From Collinsella aerofaciens (GTDB taxonomy: Bacteria > Actinomycetota > Coriobacteriia > Coriobacteriales > Coriobacteriaceae), in NCBI GenBank assembly GCA_905213725.1, contig CAJMJM010000035.1:1-15580 (forward strand): a DNA stretch of 15,580 bases, written 5' to 3'. Position numbers and translations under genes: made by a program. The first letter of the stretch is position 1, and each line of letters starts with the position of its first letter. Shown one piece after another: positions 1 to 7,081 of the stretch. Below the pieces are notes generated by a model. It worked only from the letters and a program-made list of their open reading frames with translations, was not told the origin of the DNA and searched no databases.

Positions 1-1230
1 GCATCGGATGCCGAGAACGCAAATACGGCAGCTGTGCTTGACGATTGTTTTGGCGACATCCCCGTCGTCTGCTTTACACCGGGAGCGGAGACCTGCGTTC
101 TCAACGCTGCCGCCAGTGCGCGATACGGTTTTACGCCCCAGGCGTGCTATTCCGAGAAGATCTGGCGCATGATGAGCGATTTCCTCGCGCTGCCCGAGGT
201 GCGTGCCGGGTATTCGGACTACATGAGCATGCTTAACGAGCGCGGCGTTACCGCCATCAAGGAGATGGCGTTTGATGACTACTACGGCTTTGCCGACGAA
301 ATGGCTCGCCGTGAGGAATCTGGTGAGCTGACGGTTCGCGTCTCTATGATGTCGCAGCCGGTGGGCGCCGGTGCAAATCTGGCTTATGCCCGCGAGGCAC
401 GAGAGCGCTTCCGGGGATCGTTCGTTCGTTTTTCTGGCTTCAACCGTATGACCGATCGCGGCGTATGGGCGGGGCTTCCCGAGACGATAGACCCCTACGC
501 GGACCCGCCCGACGCGGGCGCTGCCGGCAAGACGGCCGGCGAGGAGCCAGAGTGGGACCTGATTGCGAACGAGCTGCGCGCAATTGACGCTGACGGCTTC
601 CGATATTCCTTGCATTGCCAGGGCGATGGCGCCGTTCGTCGCACCGTGGCGCTCTATGCCTCGCTGCCTCGAGACGAGCATGGACGGATGCTTCGTCGCC
701 ATGCGATTACCGATCTCGAGAACTCTGACCCGACCGATCTTGTCGAGTTTGGCAAGTTGGGTGGAATTTGCGAGGTCTATCCGCAGATTCTGACGCTGGA
801 CCGGCGCGAGGATTGCCTGTCGATGATGCGTCGACAAATTGGCGAGACGCGACTTTTGCACAGCTGGAATCGCCGCGGCATGGTAGATTCCGGATGCACA
901 GTGTGCTGTGGCACGGATTTGCCGCTGCTGATTCCGAGCTTGGGCGAGTCAATCTACAGTGCGTGCGGCGGATACTTCGACGACGGACTGCCCGTGAATG
1001 AGGTCAACACGCTGACGCTTGTCGAGCTCTTGTGCGCTTGGACTGCCGGGGGCGCGTACGACCTGATGCGCGAAGACGAGCTGGGTACGCTTGAGGTTGG
1101 CAAGCTTGCCGATATCTGCGTGCTCGAGCGGGATGTGTTCGACCTCGATTATCGCGACGCACGTGATCTTGCGGTTGACATGACGATGTCGGACGGACAA
1201 ATCGTGTTCGATCGAAATAAGGAGGCGTAA
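1..1230 (+). CDS. YtcJ-type amidohydrolase (amidohydrolase family 3), 5' partial
   Basis: The reading frame is open from the first base, so the gene starts upstream; the GTG at 34 is not a credible start because this family has a long N-terminal metal-binding part that is missing here. The visible part has a His-x3-Gly-Asp-x-Ala motif (HCQGDGAV, codons 205-212 of the fragment), a GTDLP motif near the end of the barrel, and a C-terminal segment with GTLEVGKLADICVLE, typical of YtcJ-like metal-dependent hydrolases that act on amide or imide bonds. It ends one base before the FrlC-like gene, so it belongs to the sugar-catabolism operon. It might release an N-acyl, carbamoyl or cyclic amide group from the operon's substrate; that role is inference. 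Substrates of YtcJ homologues are mostly unknown. Confidence 0.85.
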   Translation, partial: ASDAENANTAAVLDDCFGDIPVVCFTPGAETCVLNAAASARYGFTPQACYSEKIWRMMSDFLALPEVRAGYSDYMSMLNERGVTAIKEMAFDDYYGFADEMARREESGELTVRVSMMSQPVGAGANLAYAREARERFRGSFVRFSGFNRMTDRGVWAGLPETIDPYADPPDAGAAGKTAGEEPEWDLIANELRAIDADGFRYSLHCQGDGAVRRTVALYASLPRDEHGRMLRRHAITDLENSDPTDLVEFGKLGGICEVYPQILTLDRREDCLSMMRRQIGETRLLHSWNRRGMVDSGCTVCCGTDLPLLIPSLGESIYSACGGYFDDGLPVNEVNTLTLVELLCAWTAGGAYDLMREDELGTLEVGKLADICVLERDVFDLDYRDARDLAVDMTMSDGQIVFDRNKEA

Positions 1231-1231
1231 G

Positions 1232-2083
1232 ATGCCTGAATCCAAACCGACGCTGCGCCGCGAGCAGATTGCGGGCATGAATATTCACTACATCATGTGG
1301 TCGCTCGATTACTTCCTTGATGTGCAGCAGCGTTTGGGCTTTGAGTCCATTGAGCTGTGGTGTGCGGAGCCGCATGTGACACTCGACCACACGGGCTACT
1401 TTGAGGCTGAGGTCCTGGCGAAAAAGGCTGCAGACCGTGGGCTTAGGTATCGTACTCTGTGCCCCGAGAATGTTGTCTATCCTTGGCAGTACTGCGCACG
1501 CAAACCGCTGCATGAACAGCGCAGCCTGGCGTACTTTAAGCACGGCATTGAGCTTGCCGAGGTACTTGGGTGCGACCGTATGTCCATCAACTCGGGCTGG
1601 GGCGACTGGGACGAGGACCGCGAGGAAGCCTGGAAGCGCAGCCGCGAGCACTTGTCCATTCTGGCGGAGTATGCCGGCGAGCACGGTCTGGTGCTTACGA
1701 TGGAAAGCCTGCGTCCCGAGGAGAGCAACCTTGTGACGACGGTTTCCGATGCGAAGCGCATGATTGACGAGGTCGCGAGCCCGTACTTACAGCCCATGGT
1801 TGATACAACCGCGATGGGCGTTGCAGGCGAGACGCTCGAGGACTGGTTTGCCGCCTTTGGTGATGGGGCAATTCACGAGATGCACTTTATCGACGGTGAC
1901 CCGTATGGCCATCTGGTGTGGGGCGATGGCAAGCACGATATGGACGCCTTCGTCGCCACGCTCAACGCCCATGGTTTCGACGGCATGCTGGGCCAGGAAA
2001 TCACGGACGGTCGTTACTACGATGACCCGGCGGCGGCAGATGCCAAGAACATGGCCGCATTCGAGAAATATCTGATTGACTAA
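1232..2083 (+). CDS. FrlC-like sugar epimerase/isomerase (xylose isomerase-like TIM barrel)
   Basis: A 283-residue protein of the sugar phosphate isomerase/epimerase family. The expected metal and catalytic acids of the barrel are all visible: E158 (in MESLRPEESN), D191 (MVDTT), H218 (MHFIDGD) and E256 (GQEITDG). Segments IELWCAEPH, CPENVVYPW and MESLRPEESN resemble my recollection of E. coli FrlC, which interconverts psicoselysine and fructoselysine. The ATG at 1232 follows AAGGAGG at good spacing and lies one base after the preceding stop, implying translational coupling. With FrlB- and FrlD-like genes next, epimerisation of a ketose amine at C3 is the best guess, but the family also includes hydroxypyruvate isomerases and tagatose/psicose epimerases, so the substrate is not settled. 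Confidence 0.85.
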   Translation: MPESKPTLRREQIAGMNIHYIMWSLDYFLDVQQRLGFESIELWCAEPHVTLDHTGYFEAEVLAKKAADRGLRYRTLCPENVVYPWQYCARKPLHEQRSLAYFKHGIELAEVLGCDRMSINSGWGDWDEDREEAWKRSREHLSILAEYAGEHGLVLTMESLRPEESNLVTTVSDAKRMIDEVASPYLQPMVDTTAMGVAGETLEDWFAAFGDGAIHEMHFIDGDPYGHLVWGDGKHDMDAFVATLNAHGFDGMLGQEITDGRYYDDPAAADAKNMAAFEKYLID

Positions 2084-2145
2084 AACAACCATCGGCCACA
2101 CAACCAACGTCATTGATTGCGGGCCAAACAAGAAAGGAACTGGAT

Positions 2146-3114
2146 ATGAACGCACACGATCTGATCAAAGAGGCAATTGCCGAGAAGGGCAAGTTCGACA
2201 GCGTCTACTGGATTGCTTGCGGTGGCTCCATGATCGATTTGATCCCGGCTCATGAGCTTCTGCAGCGCGAGGCAACCACCTTCACTTCGTATATCTATAC
2301 GGCTCGCGAGTTCGATATCATGCGTCCGCGTCGTCTGGGCGAGAAGTCCCTGGTCATCGCTTGTAGCCACAGCGGCAATACCCCCGAGGTCGTCGAGGGC
2401 TGCGAGATTGCCCTTGCTGCTGGCGCTACGGTGATCGCCCAGACCGACAACGCTGGATCCAAGATTGACTCCGGCAAGTGGACCACGTGGGTCTACCCAT
2501 GGGGCGAGGGCGTGCCGCAGGCCGAGGTCCCCGCTGGCATTTCGCTGTCGCTTGCGGCAGAGCTGCTCGATCAGCAGGAGGGCTACGCCGATCTTGCCGA
2601 TATGTATGCCGGTATCGCCGAGATGGATAAGATTCTTCCCCCGGCACGCGAGAAGGTAAATGCCGAGCTGGGCGATCGCTTTGCCAAGCTTTGCCAGGAG
2701 CACGAGTTCTTCTATATTCTGGGCAGCGGTCCCAACTTTAGCCAGACCTACGGTTTCGCTATCTGCTCTCTTATGGAGATGCAGTGGCAGCACTGCAGCT
2801 ACATTCACTCTGCCGAGTACTTCCATGGCCCCTTCGAGGCTACTCAGGATGGCGTTTTTTACTTCCTGCAGATGGGCTCCAGCGAGTGCCGTGCTATGGA
2901 CGAGCGCGCCCTGGCGTTCCTTAAGACGCATACCGATACGCTGATGGTGCTCGATGCCAAGGAGTACGGTATGGAAGCCGTGCCGGCGAGCGTCCGTGCC
3001 TATCTGGACCCGGTGCTGTTCTACGCCATGAACTGCGAGCTGCGTGCCGCACGCGGCAAGGTGTTTGACCATGATCCCGATTTCCGTCGCTACATGGGCG
3101 TCGTCGAGTACTAG
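2146..3114 (+). CDS. frlB: FrlB-like double-SIS deglycase
   Basis: 322 residues with two SIS (sugar isomerase) domains. The first carries the phosphosugar loop CSHSGNTPEVV (residues 73-83); the second starts near residue 190 (YILGSGPNF) and contains E224-Y-F-H227-G-P-F-E231, the E..HGP..E signature shared by GlmS-type isomerases and FrlB/FraB deglycases. The C-terminus, HDPDFRRYMGVVEY, is close to that of E. coli FrlB (which also ends in -VEY after an RRY motif). FrlB splits fructoselysine-6-phosphate into glucose-6-phosphate and lysine in the cytoplasm. The start at 2146 has AAAGGA seven bases upstream; an upstream in-frame ATG (2113) lies ahead of that site and is rejected. The 62-base gap before the gene contains only this ribosome site. 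The amine released here could be something other than lysine. Confidence 0.87.
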   Translation: MNAHDLIKEAIAEKGKFDSVYWIACGGSMIDLIPAHELLQREATTFTSYIYTAREFDIMRPRRLGEKSLVIACSHSGNTPEVVEGCEIALAAGATVIAQTDNAGSKIDSGKWTTWVYPWGEGVPQAEVPAGISLSLAAELLDQQEGYADLADMYAGIAEMDKILPPAREKVNAELGDRFAKLCQEHEFFYILGSGPNFSQTYGFAICSLMEMQWQHCSYIHSAEYFHGPFEATQDGVFYFLQMGSSECRAMDERALAFLKTHTDTLMVLDAKEYGMEAVPASVRAYLDPVLFYAMNCELRAARGKVFDHDPDFRRYMGVVEY

Positions 3115-3127
3115 AAGGGTAAATACC

Positions 3128-3991
3128 ATGGCATTTAACGTTAACGCGCTCGGATTTGGCGACAACGTCGTCGATCGCTACGAGCATATCCACACCATGT
3201 ATCCTGGCGGCAATGCGGTGAACTTCGCCGTTTATGCCAAGAAATGCGGTGCCGCACGCTCTGCATACATGGGCATTTTTGGCAATGACGCCGCTGCCGA
3301 GCATGTCATTGCAAGCCTCGAGGATGAGGGTATCGAGCTTGACAAGTGCGAGCAGATGATTGGCGAGAACGGAGCGGCTCGCGTGACCGTCGTTGACGGT
3401 GACCGTGTCTTCCTCGGCTCCAACGAGGGCGGTATCCGTGGCGATGCGCGCTATGTCCTCGATCGCTTTGACCTTTCGTACATGAAGCAGTTCGATGTGG
3501 TTCATTCGGGCAACTATTGCTTTACCGAGCGCGAGCTGCCCAAGCTGAAGGCTGCGGGCGTCACGGTCTCTTTTGACTTTTCGGACGACTCCACCGACGA
3601 GTACTACGAGCAGATTGCGCCCTACGTCGATTTTGCTTTCTTTAGTGCGGCGGATGCCGCGAGTGAGGACGAGATTCGCGAGCGTCTGGCATGGGTGAAG
3701 GGCCTGGGTCCGCGTTTTGTGTCGGCTACGGCGGGCGCCGAGGGCTGCATTGCTTACGACGGCGAGCGTTATTACCGCCAGCTGGCTAAACCGGTAACGG
3801 ACATGAAGGACACCATGGGGGCGGGCGACTCGTTCCTCACCTCGTTTTTGATGTGCTATCTCGATTCCGCCAAGCGTGGTGAGGATGGCGCCGAGGCCAT
3901 CGAGCGCGCGCTCGACTTTGCTGCCGGGTTTGCCTCGACCGTGTGCGGTATGGAAGGTTCTTGGGGCCACGGGGCGCCAATCGTCGAATAG
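3128..3991 (+). CDS. frlD: FrlD-like PfkB (ribokinase-family) sugar kinase
   Basis: 287 residues. The N-terminal substrate loop PGGNAVNFAVYAKKCG (from residue 26) and the C-terminal anion-hole/catalytic motif DTMGAGDSFL, with D234 as the likely base, define a ribokinase-type PfkB enzyme. DFSDDS, YVDFAFFSA and AGAEGCIAYDGERYYR match my memory of E. coli FrlD well, so fructoselysine 6-kinase or a close Amadori-product kinase is the likely activity. It supplies the 6-phosphate needed by the adjacent FrlB-like deglycase. The start is ATG 3128: GAAGGG lies 8 bases upstream and directly follows the frlB stop. The same frame is open back to 3044 inside frlB, which would only add shadow residues. The gene ends before a 121-base gap with a strong hairpin. 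Confidence 0.88.
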   Translation: MAFNVNALGFGDNVVDRYEHIHTMYPGGNAVNFAVYAKKCGAARSAYMGIFGNDAAAEHVIASLEDEGIELDKCEQMIGENGAARVTVVDGDRVFLGSNEGGIRGDARYVLDRFDLSYMKQFDVVHSGNYCFTERELPKLKAAGVTVSFDFSDDSTDEYYEQIAPYVDFAFFSAADAASEDEIRERLAWVKGLGPRFVSATAGAEGCIAYDGERYYRQLAKPVTDMKDTMGAGDSFLTSFLMCYLDSAKRGEDGAEAIERALDFAAGFASTVCGMEGSWGHGAPIVE

Positions 3992-4061
3992 CTTAAGAAA
4001 GCGTACGGCGGTCTGGCTATGAGGCCTTGGACAGCCGATGCAAAACAATAAGCGAAACGCG

Positions 4062-4095
4062 AAAAGGGGGCTCGCCATGTGGTGGGTCCCCTTTT
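4062..4095 (+). terminator. Intra-operon 15-bp hairpin, possible partial terminator
   Basis: Bases 4062-4076 pair with 4081-4095 without mismatch, using three G-U pairs, around an ATGT loop. The outer part is AAAAGGGG/CCCCTTTT, so the U-run lies in the 3' arm and is only four long before GAGC. It sits between the frlD-like gene and the second kinase, with the second kinase's ribosome site beginning eight bases after it. It could be a partial terminator, an mRNA-stability element protecting the 3' end of the upstream message, or a processing site. I see no convincing promoter in the rest of the gap (3992-4061). Confidence 0.6.
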
Positions 4096-4112
4096 GAGCA
4101 TTGGAGAAGACC

Positions 4113-4913
4113 ATGGGTATTAAAGCGTGTGCGGCTGGTTTTTGCTGCGCGGACGTCTATCAAAACATCGGCGTGTTCTATCCGACTGGTAACGGCATTG
4201 ACTGGGGTATCCATCTCGCACGAATGGGCGCTTCGGAATCCGCCGTGTCGGTTGTCGGCAAGGACGAGTACGGAGACAAGATGAGAGAGGCGCTGGCCGC
4301 TGAGGGGTTTGATATCTCTCATCTGCGGGTGGAGGATGGCGACACCTCGGTGATGCTCATGGCATTGAAAGACGGCGTCGATCGCGTGCATCTCGAGGCA
4401 ATCGATGGCGTAATGGAGACATATCGTCCGAATGAAGACGACCGGGCGTTTATCCTAGAGCACGACATCATTCACACCGACCTGTTTGGCAATTGTTTGG
4501 ACCTCCTGCCCGAATGGCATGATGCGGGCAAGACGGTGGTTATGGACTTCTCGGTGTTCAGCCAGGATCCCGAATATGCATGCGAGGCTCATTTTCCTTA
4601 CGTAGACTATGCGTTCATGTCGTTTGAAGAGGACACTCCGGAGCTGCGAGACTGGGTACGCCACGTGCAGGAATTGGGACCGCGCGTTGCGGTTGCCACG
4701 CTTGGCGAGAAGGGAAGCATTGCCTATGACGGTGAGCGCTTCTATGAGTGCGGGATCGTACCGGCGGAGAAGGTCGTTAATACCGTGGGTGCCGGCGACT
4801 CGTATATTGCCGGGTTTACCAAGGGCGTGATCGATGGCCTTGATATTCCGGCGTGTATGAAGGCGGGCGCTGAGCTGTCGTCCCGAGTGATTGGTTCGTT
4901 TGAGCCGTACTAG
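4113..4913 (+). CDS. Second PfkB-family sugar kinase, FrlD-related but divergent
   Basis: 266 residues, ribokinase fold. The ATP/catalytic motif NTVGAGDSYIAGF is intact with D229 as the likely base, and the mid-part KDEYGDKMREAL, GKTVVMDFSVF and ATLGEKGSIAYDGERFYE mirrors FrlD-like kinases. The substrate loop differs: TGNGIDW (residues 25-31) replaces the GGNAVNF of the upstream kinase, so the two probably do not phosphorylate the same compound. ATG 4113 is chosen because GGAG lies six bases before it; a TTG at 4101 in the same frame overlaps that site. The gene follows the hairpin at 4062-4095 and is followed closely by an amidohydrolase_2 gene. A duplication of the frlD-like gene followed by divergence is a reasonable history. 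Confidence 0.85.
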   Translation: MGIKACAAGFCCADVYQNIGVFYPTGNGIDWGIHLARMGASESAVSVVGKDEYGDKMREALAAEGFDISHLRVEDGDTSVMLMALKDGVDRVHLEAIDGVMETYRPNEDDRAFILEHDIIHTDLFGNCLDLLPEWHDAGKTVVMDFSVFSQDPEYACEAHFPYVDYAFMSFEEDTPELRDWVRHVQELGPRVAVATLGEKGSIAYDGERFYECGIVPAEKVVNTVGAGDSYIAGFTKGVIDGLDIPACMKAGAELSSRVIGSFEPY

Positions 4914-4940
4914 GGTTAAATGCCTGGAAAGGAGTACGAA

Positions 4941-5801
4941 ATGGTTATCGACATGTTGGTCCATCCTATGCTCTACGGCGAGATCTGTACGCCGGGTGAT
5001 GAGCCTGATGGATTCGGTTTTTGGTCACGAGAATATGGTATGGGGCATATGGGCCCCATGGATTGGGATGAGCTTCAAGTCGAGATGGACGTCTGCGACG
5101 TGCAGAAGAGTGTGCTCATGCCGCTCGATGTAACCACGGCATGCGGAGGGCATTTTGGCACCAATGACCAGATTGCCATGCTGGTTGCCGCGCACCCCGA
5201 TCGTCTGTGGGGATTTGCGAGCGTAGATCCGCAGGTGAGCGGTGCCGCAGACGAATTGGAGCGCGCCTTTACCGAGTTGGGGGCAAAGGGGCTTTGTCTG
5301 CATCCGGCAAAGCAGGGTTTTGCCCCCGATGATGCTGTGGCCGAGCCGCTTTACGAGCTGTGCGAGCGCTATAACAAGCCGGTGGTTTTCCATGCCGGTA
5401 TGTCTTGGGAGCCTGGCGCAGAGCTCTCGCGCAGTAACCCGCTTGCATTTGAGCACACAATCGCAACGCATCCAAATGTGCGCTTTAGTTTGACCCACTT
5501 TGGCTGGCCCTGGGTGCGCGAGACCGTGGCGATGCTGCTCAAGTATCCCAACTGCTACACGGACACCTCTATCACTTACATCGATTCGCCCGAGGAGATG
5601 ATGCAGCGTCTTTTCACGGTCGATATGGGGCCGCTGTGGTATGAGCGCGCGCTATCGCATCAAGTGATGTTCGCCAGCAATACGCCGCGCTTCCGTGCAT
5701 TCAAACTCAAGCGGGCGCTCGATACCGTGCCCATGCGCGACGATGCGCGAGAAAGGCTCTACTGGGGTAATGCCCTGCGTTTTCTTGAAGGGGATGAGTA
5801 A
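4941..5801 (+). CDS. Amidohydrolase_2 (TIM-barrel) family protein with altered metal ligands
   Basis: 286 residues; the layout is that of the amidohydrolase_2/ACMSD-like family: N-terminal VIDMLVHPM, GLCLHP (H121), VVFHAG (H151), THFGWPW (H186), and a C-terminal VMFASNTPR followed by WGNALRFL. Two positions that normally bind metal or act in catalysis are changed. The D-x-H-x-H motif reads D4-M-L6-V-H8, with Leu for the first His, and the usual Asp of G-S/T-D-x-P is Asn247. The protein may bind metal weakly, use a metal-free hydrolysis, or be non-catalytic. ATG 4941 follows AAAGGAG at six bases; an ATG at 4920 in the same frame precedes that site. The yjbQ gene starts two bases after its stop. 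Confidence 0.83.
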   Translation: MVIDMLVHPMLYGEICTPGDEPDGFGFWSREYGMGHMGPMDWDELQVEMDVCDVQKSVLMPLDVTTACGGHFGTNDQIAMLVAAHPDRLWGFASVDPQVSGAADELERAFTELGAKGLCLHPAKQGFAPDDAVAEPLYELCERYNKPVVFHAGMSWEPGAELSRSNPLAFEHTIATHPNVRFSLTHFGWPWVRETVAMLLKYPNCYTDTSITYIDSPEEMMQRLFTVDMGPLWYERALSHQVMFASNTPRFRAFKLKRALDTVPMRDDARERLYWGNALRFLEGDE

Positions 5802-5803
5802 AC

Positions 5804-6232
5804 ATGGTGACGCTCGAGACATTGAGCTATCTATCGACTGCTCCGGACCAGTTCATCGATATTACCGAAGACGTGCACGCTGCCATCGAACGCAGCTCGG
5901 TGACCAATGGCTTGGCAGCGATTATTTTGTCGCATACGACCTGTGGAATCGTGGTAAACGAGGGGCTGCCCTGCGTGGAGACGGATCTTATGGAGACGCT
6001 TGAGCGCATCGCCCCTCTCGACGCCCCCTATGCGCATGCACACTTCCTGCCGAGCTATGGAGCCACCGGCAACAACTCCTGTGGGCATATCAAGAGCATG
6101 ATTTGTGGAAACAGTTGCTTCTTTCCCGTCCAAGATGGCCACATCGTGTGCGGAGGTGCCCAGAACATCTATCTTGCGGAGTTTGACGGTCCTCAGAAGC
6201 GAAAAGTGTACGTCGAGGTGCTGGGGGAATAA
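5804..6232 (+). CDS. yjbQ: YjbQ family protein (UPF0047)
   Basis: 142 residues, full length for YjbQ. Family landmarks are LSHTTCGIVVNEG (H44), GHIKSMICGNSCFFPV (H95) and a C-terminal RKVYVEVLGE, which align with the E. coli YjbQ segments that I recall (QHTSASLTLNEN, SHIKSSMLGTSL, IIATLQGE). YjbQ proteins form a compact trimer; some were reported to have a weak thiamine-phosphate synthase activity, but their true function is unsettled. The gene starts two bases after the amidohydrolase_2 gene with GAAGGGG upstream, so the two are likely co-translated. Here no thiamin genes are near; the setting in a sugar-phosphate operon suggests a role on a phosphorylated or sugar-derived metabolite. That is inference. 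Confidence 0.88.
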   Translation: MVTLETLSYLSTAPDQFIDITEDVHAAIERSSVTNGLAAIILSHTTCGIVVNEGLPCVETDLMETLERIAPLDAPYAHAHFLPSYGATGNNSCGHIKSMICGNSCFFPVQDGHIVCGGAQNIYLAEFDGPQKRKVYVEVLGE

Positions 6233-6265
6233 CGTTCCTGCAATAACCCTATGAAGGAGCATGTT

Positions 6266-7075
6266 ATGTCGTTTCTAACCTCGATGTTCAAGACCGAAAA
6301 GCCGGTTATCGGAATGCTGCACCTGCGTCCTCTGCCGGGCGATCCACTGTATTACCCGGGCGGAAGCGTGTCGCAGGTCGTGGAAGCCGCCAAGCGCGAT
6401 CTCGAGGCGTTGCAGCAGGGCGGTGTCGATGGCATTTTGATTACCAATGAGCTCTCGATGCCCTATGAGCAGCTCGAGGCTCCCTCAACTCTTGCATCGA
6501 TGGGCTATGTAATCGGGGCCCTGTCCCATGATCTGTCGACTCCTTGGGGAGCTGAGGCTATTTACGATGGTGATGCCACAATCGAGCTGTGCGCTGCCGT
6601 CGACGCGCAGTTCACGCGCTGCAATTTTTGCGGTGCCTGGGCCGGTGATCTTGGGCTGATTAACCGAGATTTCGCTCACACCATGCGTCGCAAGGCGGCG
6701 CTGCGCCTGGACGATCTCAAGCTTTTTCACTTCATCACGAGCGAGGGGGAGGTTTATCTCAACGACCGCACGACTGCGGACATTGCCGATTCACTTCTCT
6801 TTAATTGCCTTCCGGATGCGATGGTCATCGGCGGTTCGGCTGCCGGTCGTGGCGCTTCGGGCGAGCTTGCCGATGAAGTCCGCGAGCGTGTTGGCGAAGT
6901 ACCCGTGGTATGTGGCACCGGTTGTCGCGAAAATACCGTGGCTGACGTATTTGCTCACTACGATGGCGCGTTTGTCGGCACCTGCTTAAAGCGCGACGGA
7001 AAGCTGGATGCCCCGGTTGATGTTGAGCGGGTAGCTCGTTTTATGGCTGCCGCTCGTACGGCGCGAGGGGAGTAG
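6266..7075 (+). CDS. BtpA/SgcQ family protein (TIM-barrel, probable phosphosugar-related)
   Basis: 269 residues. KPVIGMLHLRPLPGDPLY near the N-terminus is the BtpA family hallmark. GGVDGILITNE, CNFCGAWAGDLGLI and DAMVIGGSAAGRGAS follow in family order. BtpA was first linked to photosystem I biogenesis in cyanobacteria, but most bacterial members, such as SgcQ of E. coli, sit in carbohydrate operons and have no proven reaction. No membrane segment or signal is visible, so it should be cytoplasmic. ATG 6266 is favoured because GAAGGAG lies six bases upstream; the ATG at 6251 in frame would include this site inside the gene. It is followed at six bases by the FGGY kinase. An aldolase-like or isomerase-like step on a phosphorylated intermediate is possible. 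Confidence 0.85.
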   Translation: MSFLTSMFKTEKPVIGMLHLRPLPGDPLYYPGGSVSQVVEAAKRDLEALQQGGVDGILITNELSMPYEQLEAPSTLASMGYVIGALSHDLSTPWGAEAIYDGDATIELCAAVDAQFTRCNFCGAWAGDLGLINRDFAHTMRRKAALRLDDLKLFHFITSEGEVYLNDRTTADIADSLLFNCLPDAMVIGGSAAGRGASGELADEVRERVGEVPVVCGTGCRENTVADVFAHYDGAFVGTCLKRDGKLDAPVDVERVARFMAAARTARGE

Positions 7076-7081
7076 GCACCT

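Noticed and set aside
34..36. GTG at 34 as the start of the first gene
   Set aside because: The frame is open to base 1 and the family's N-terminal metal-binding part is missing, so the true start is outside the window.
2110..3165. Minus-strand open frame of 351 codons
   Set aside because: It is antisense to the SIS-domain gene, whose motifs and start signals are clear; the product resembles no family.
2921..4114. Minus-strand open frame of 397 codons
   Set aside because: It covers the frlD-like gene in antisense and crosses the intergenic hairpin; no family motif or start signal.
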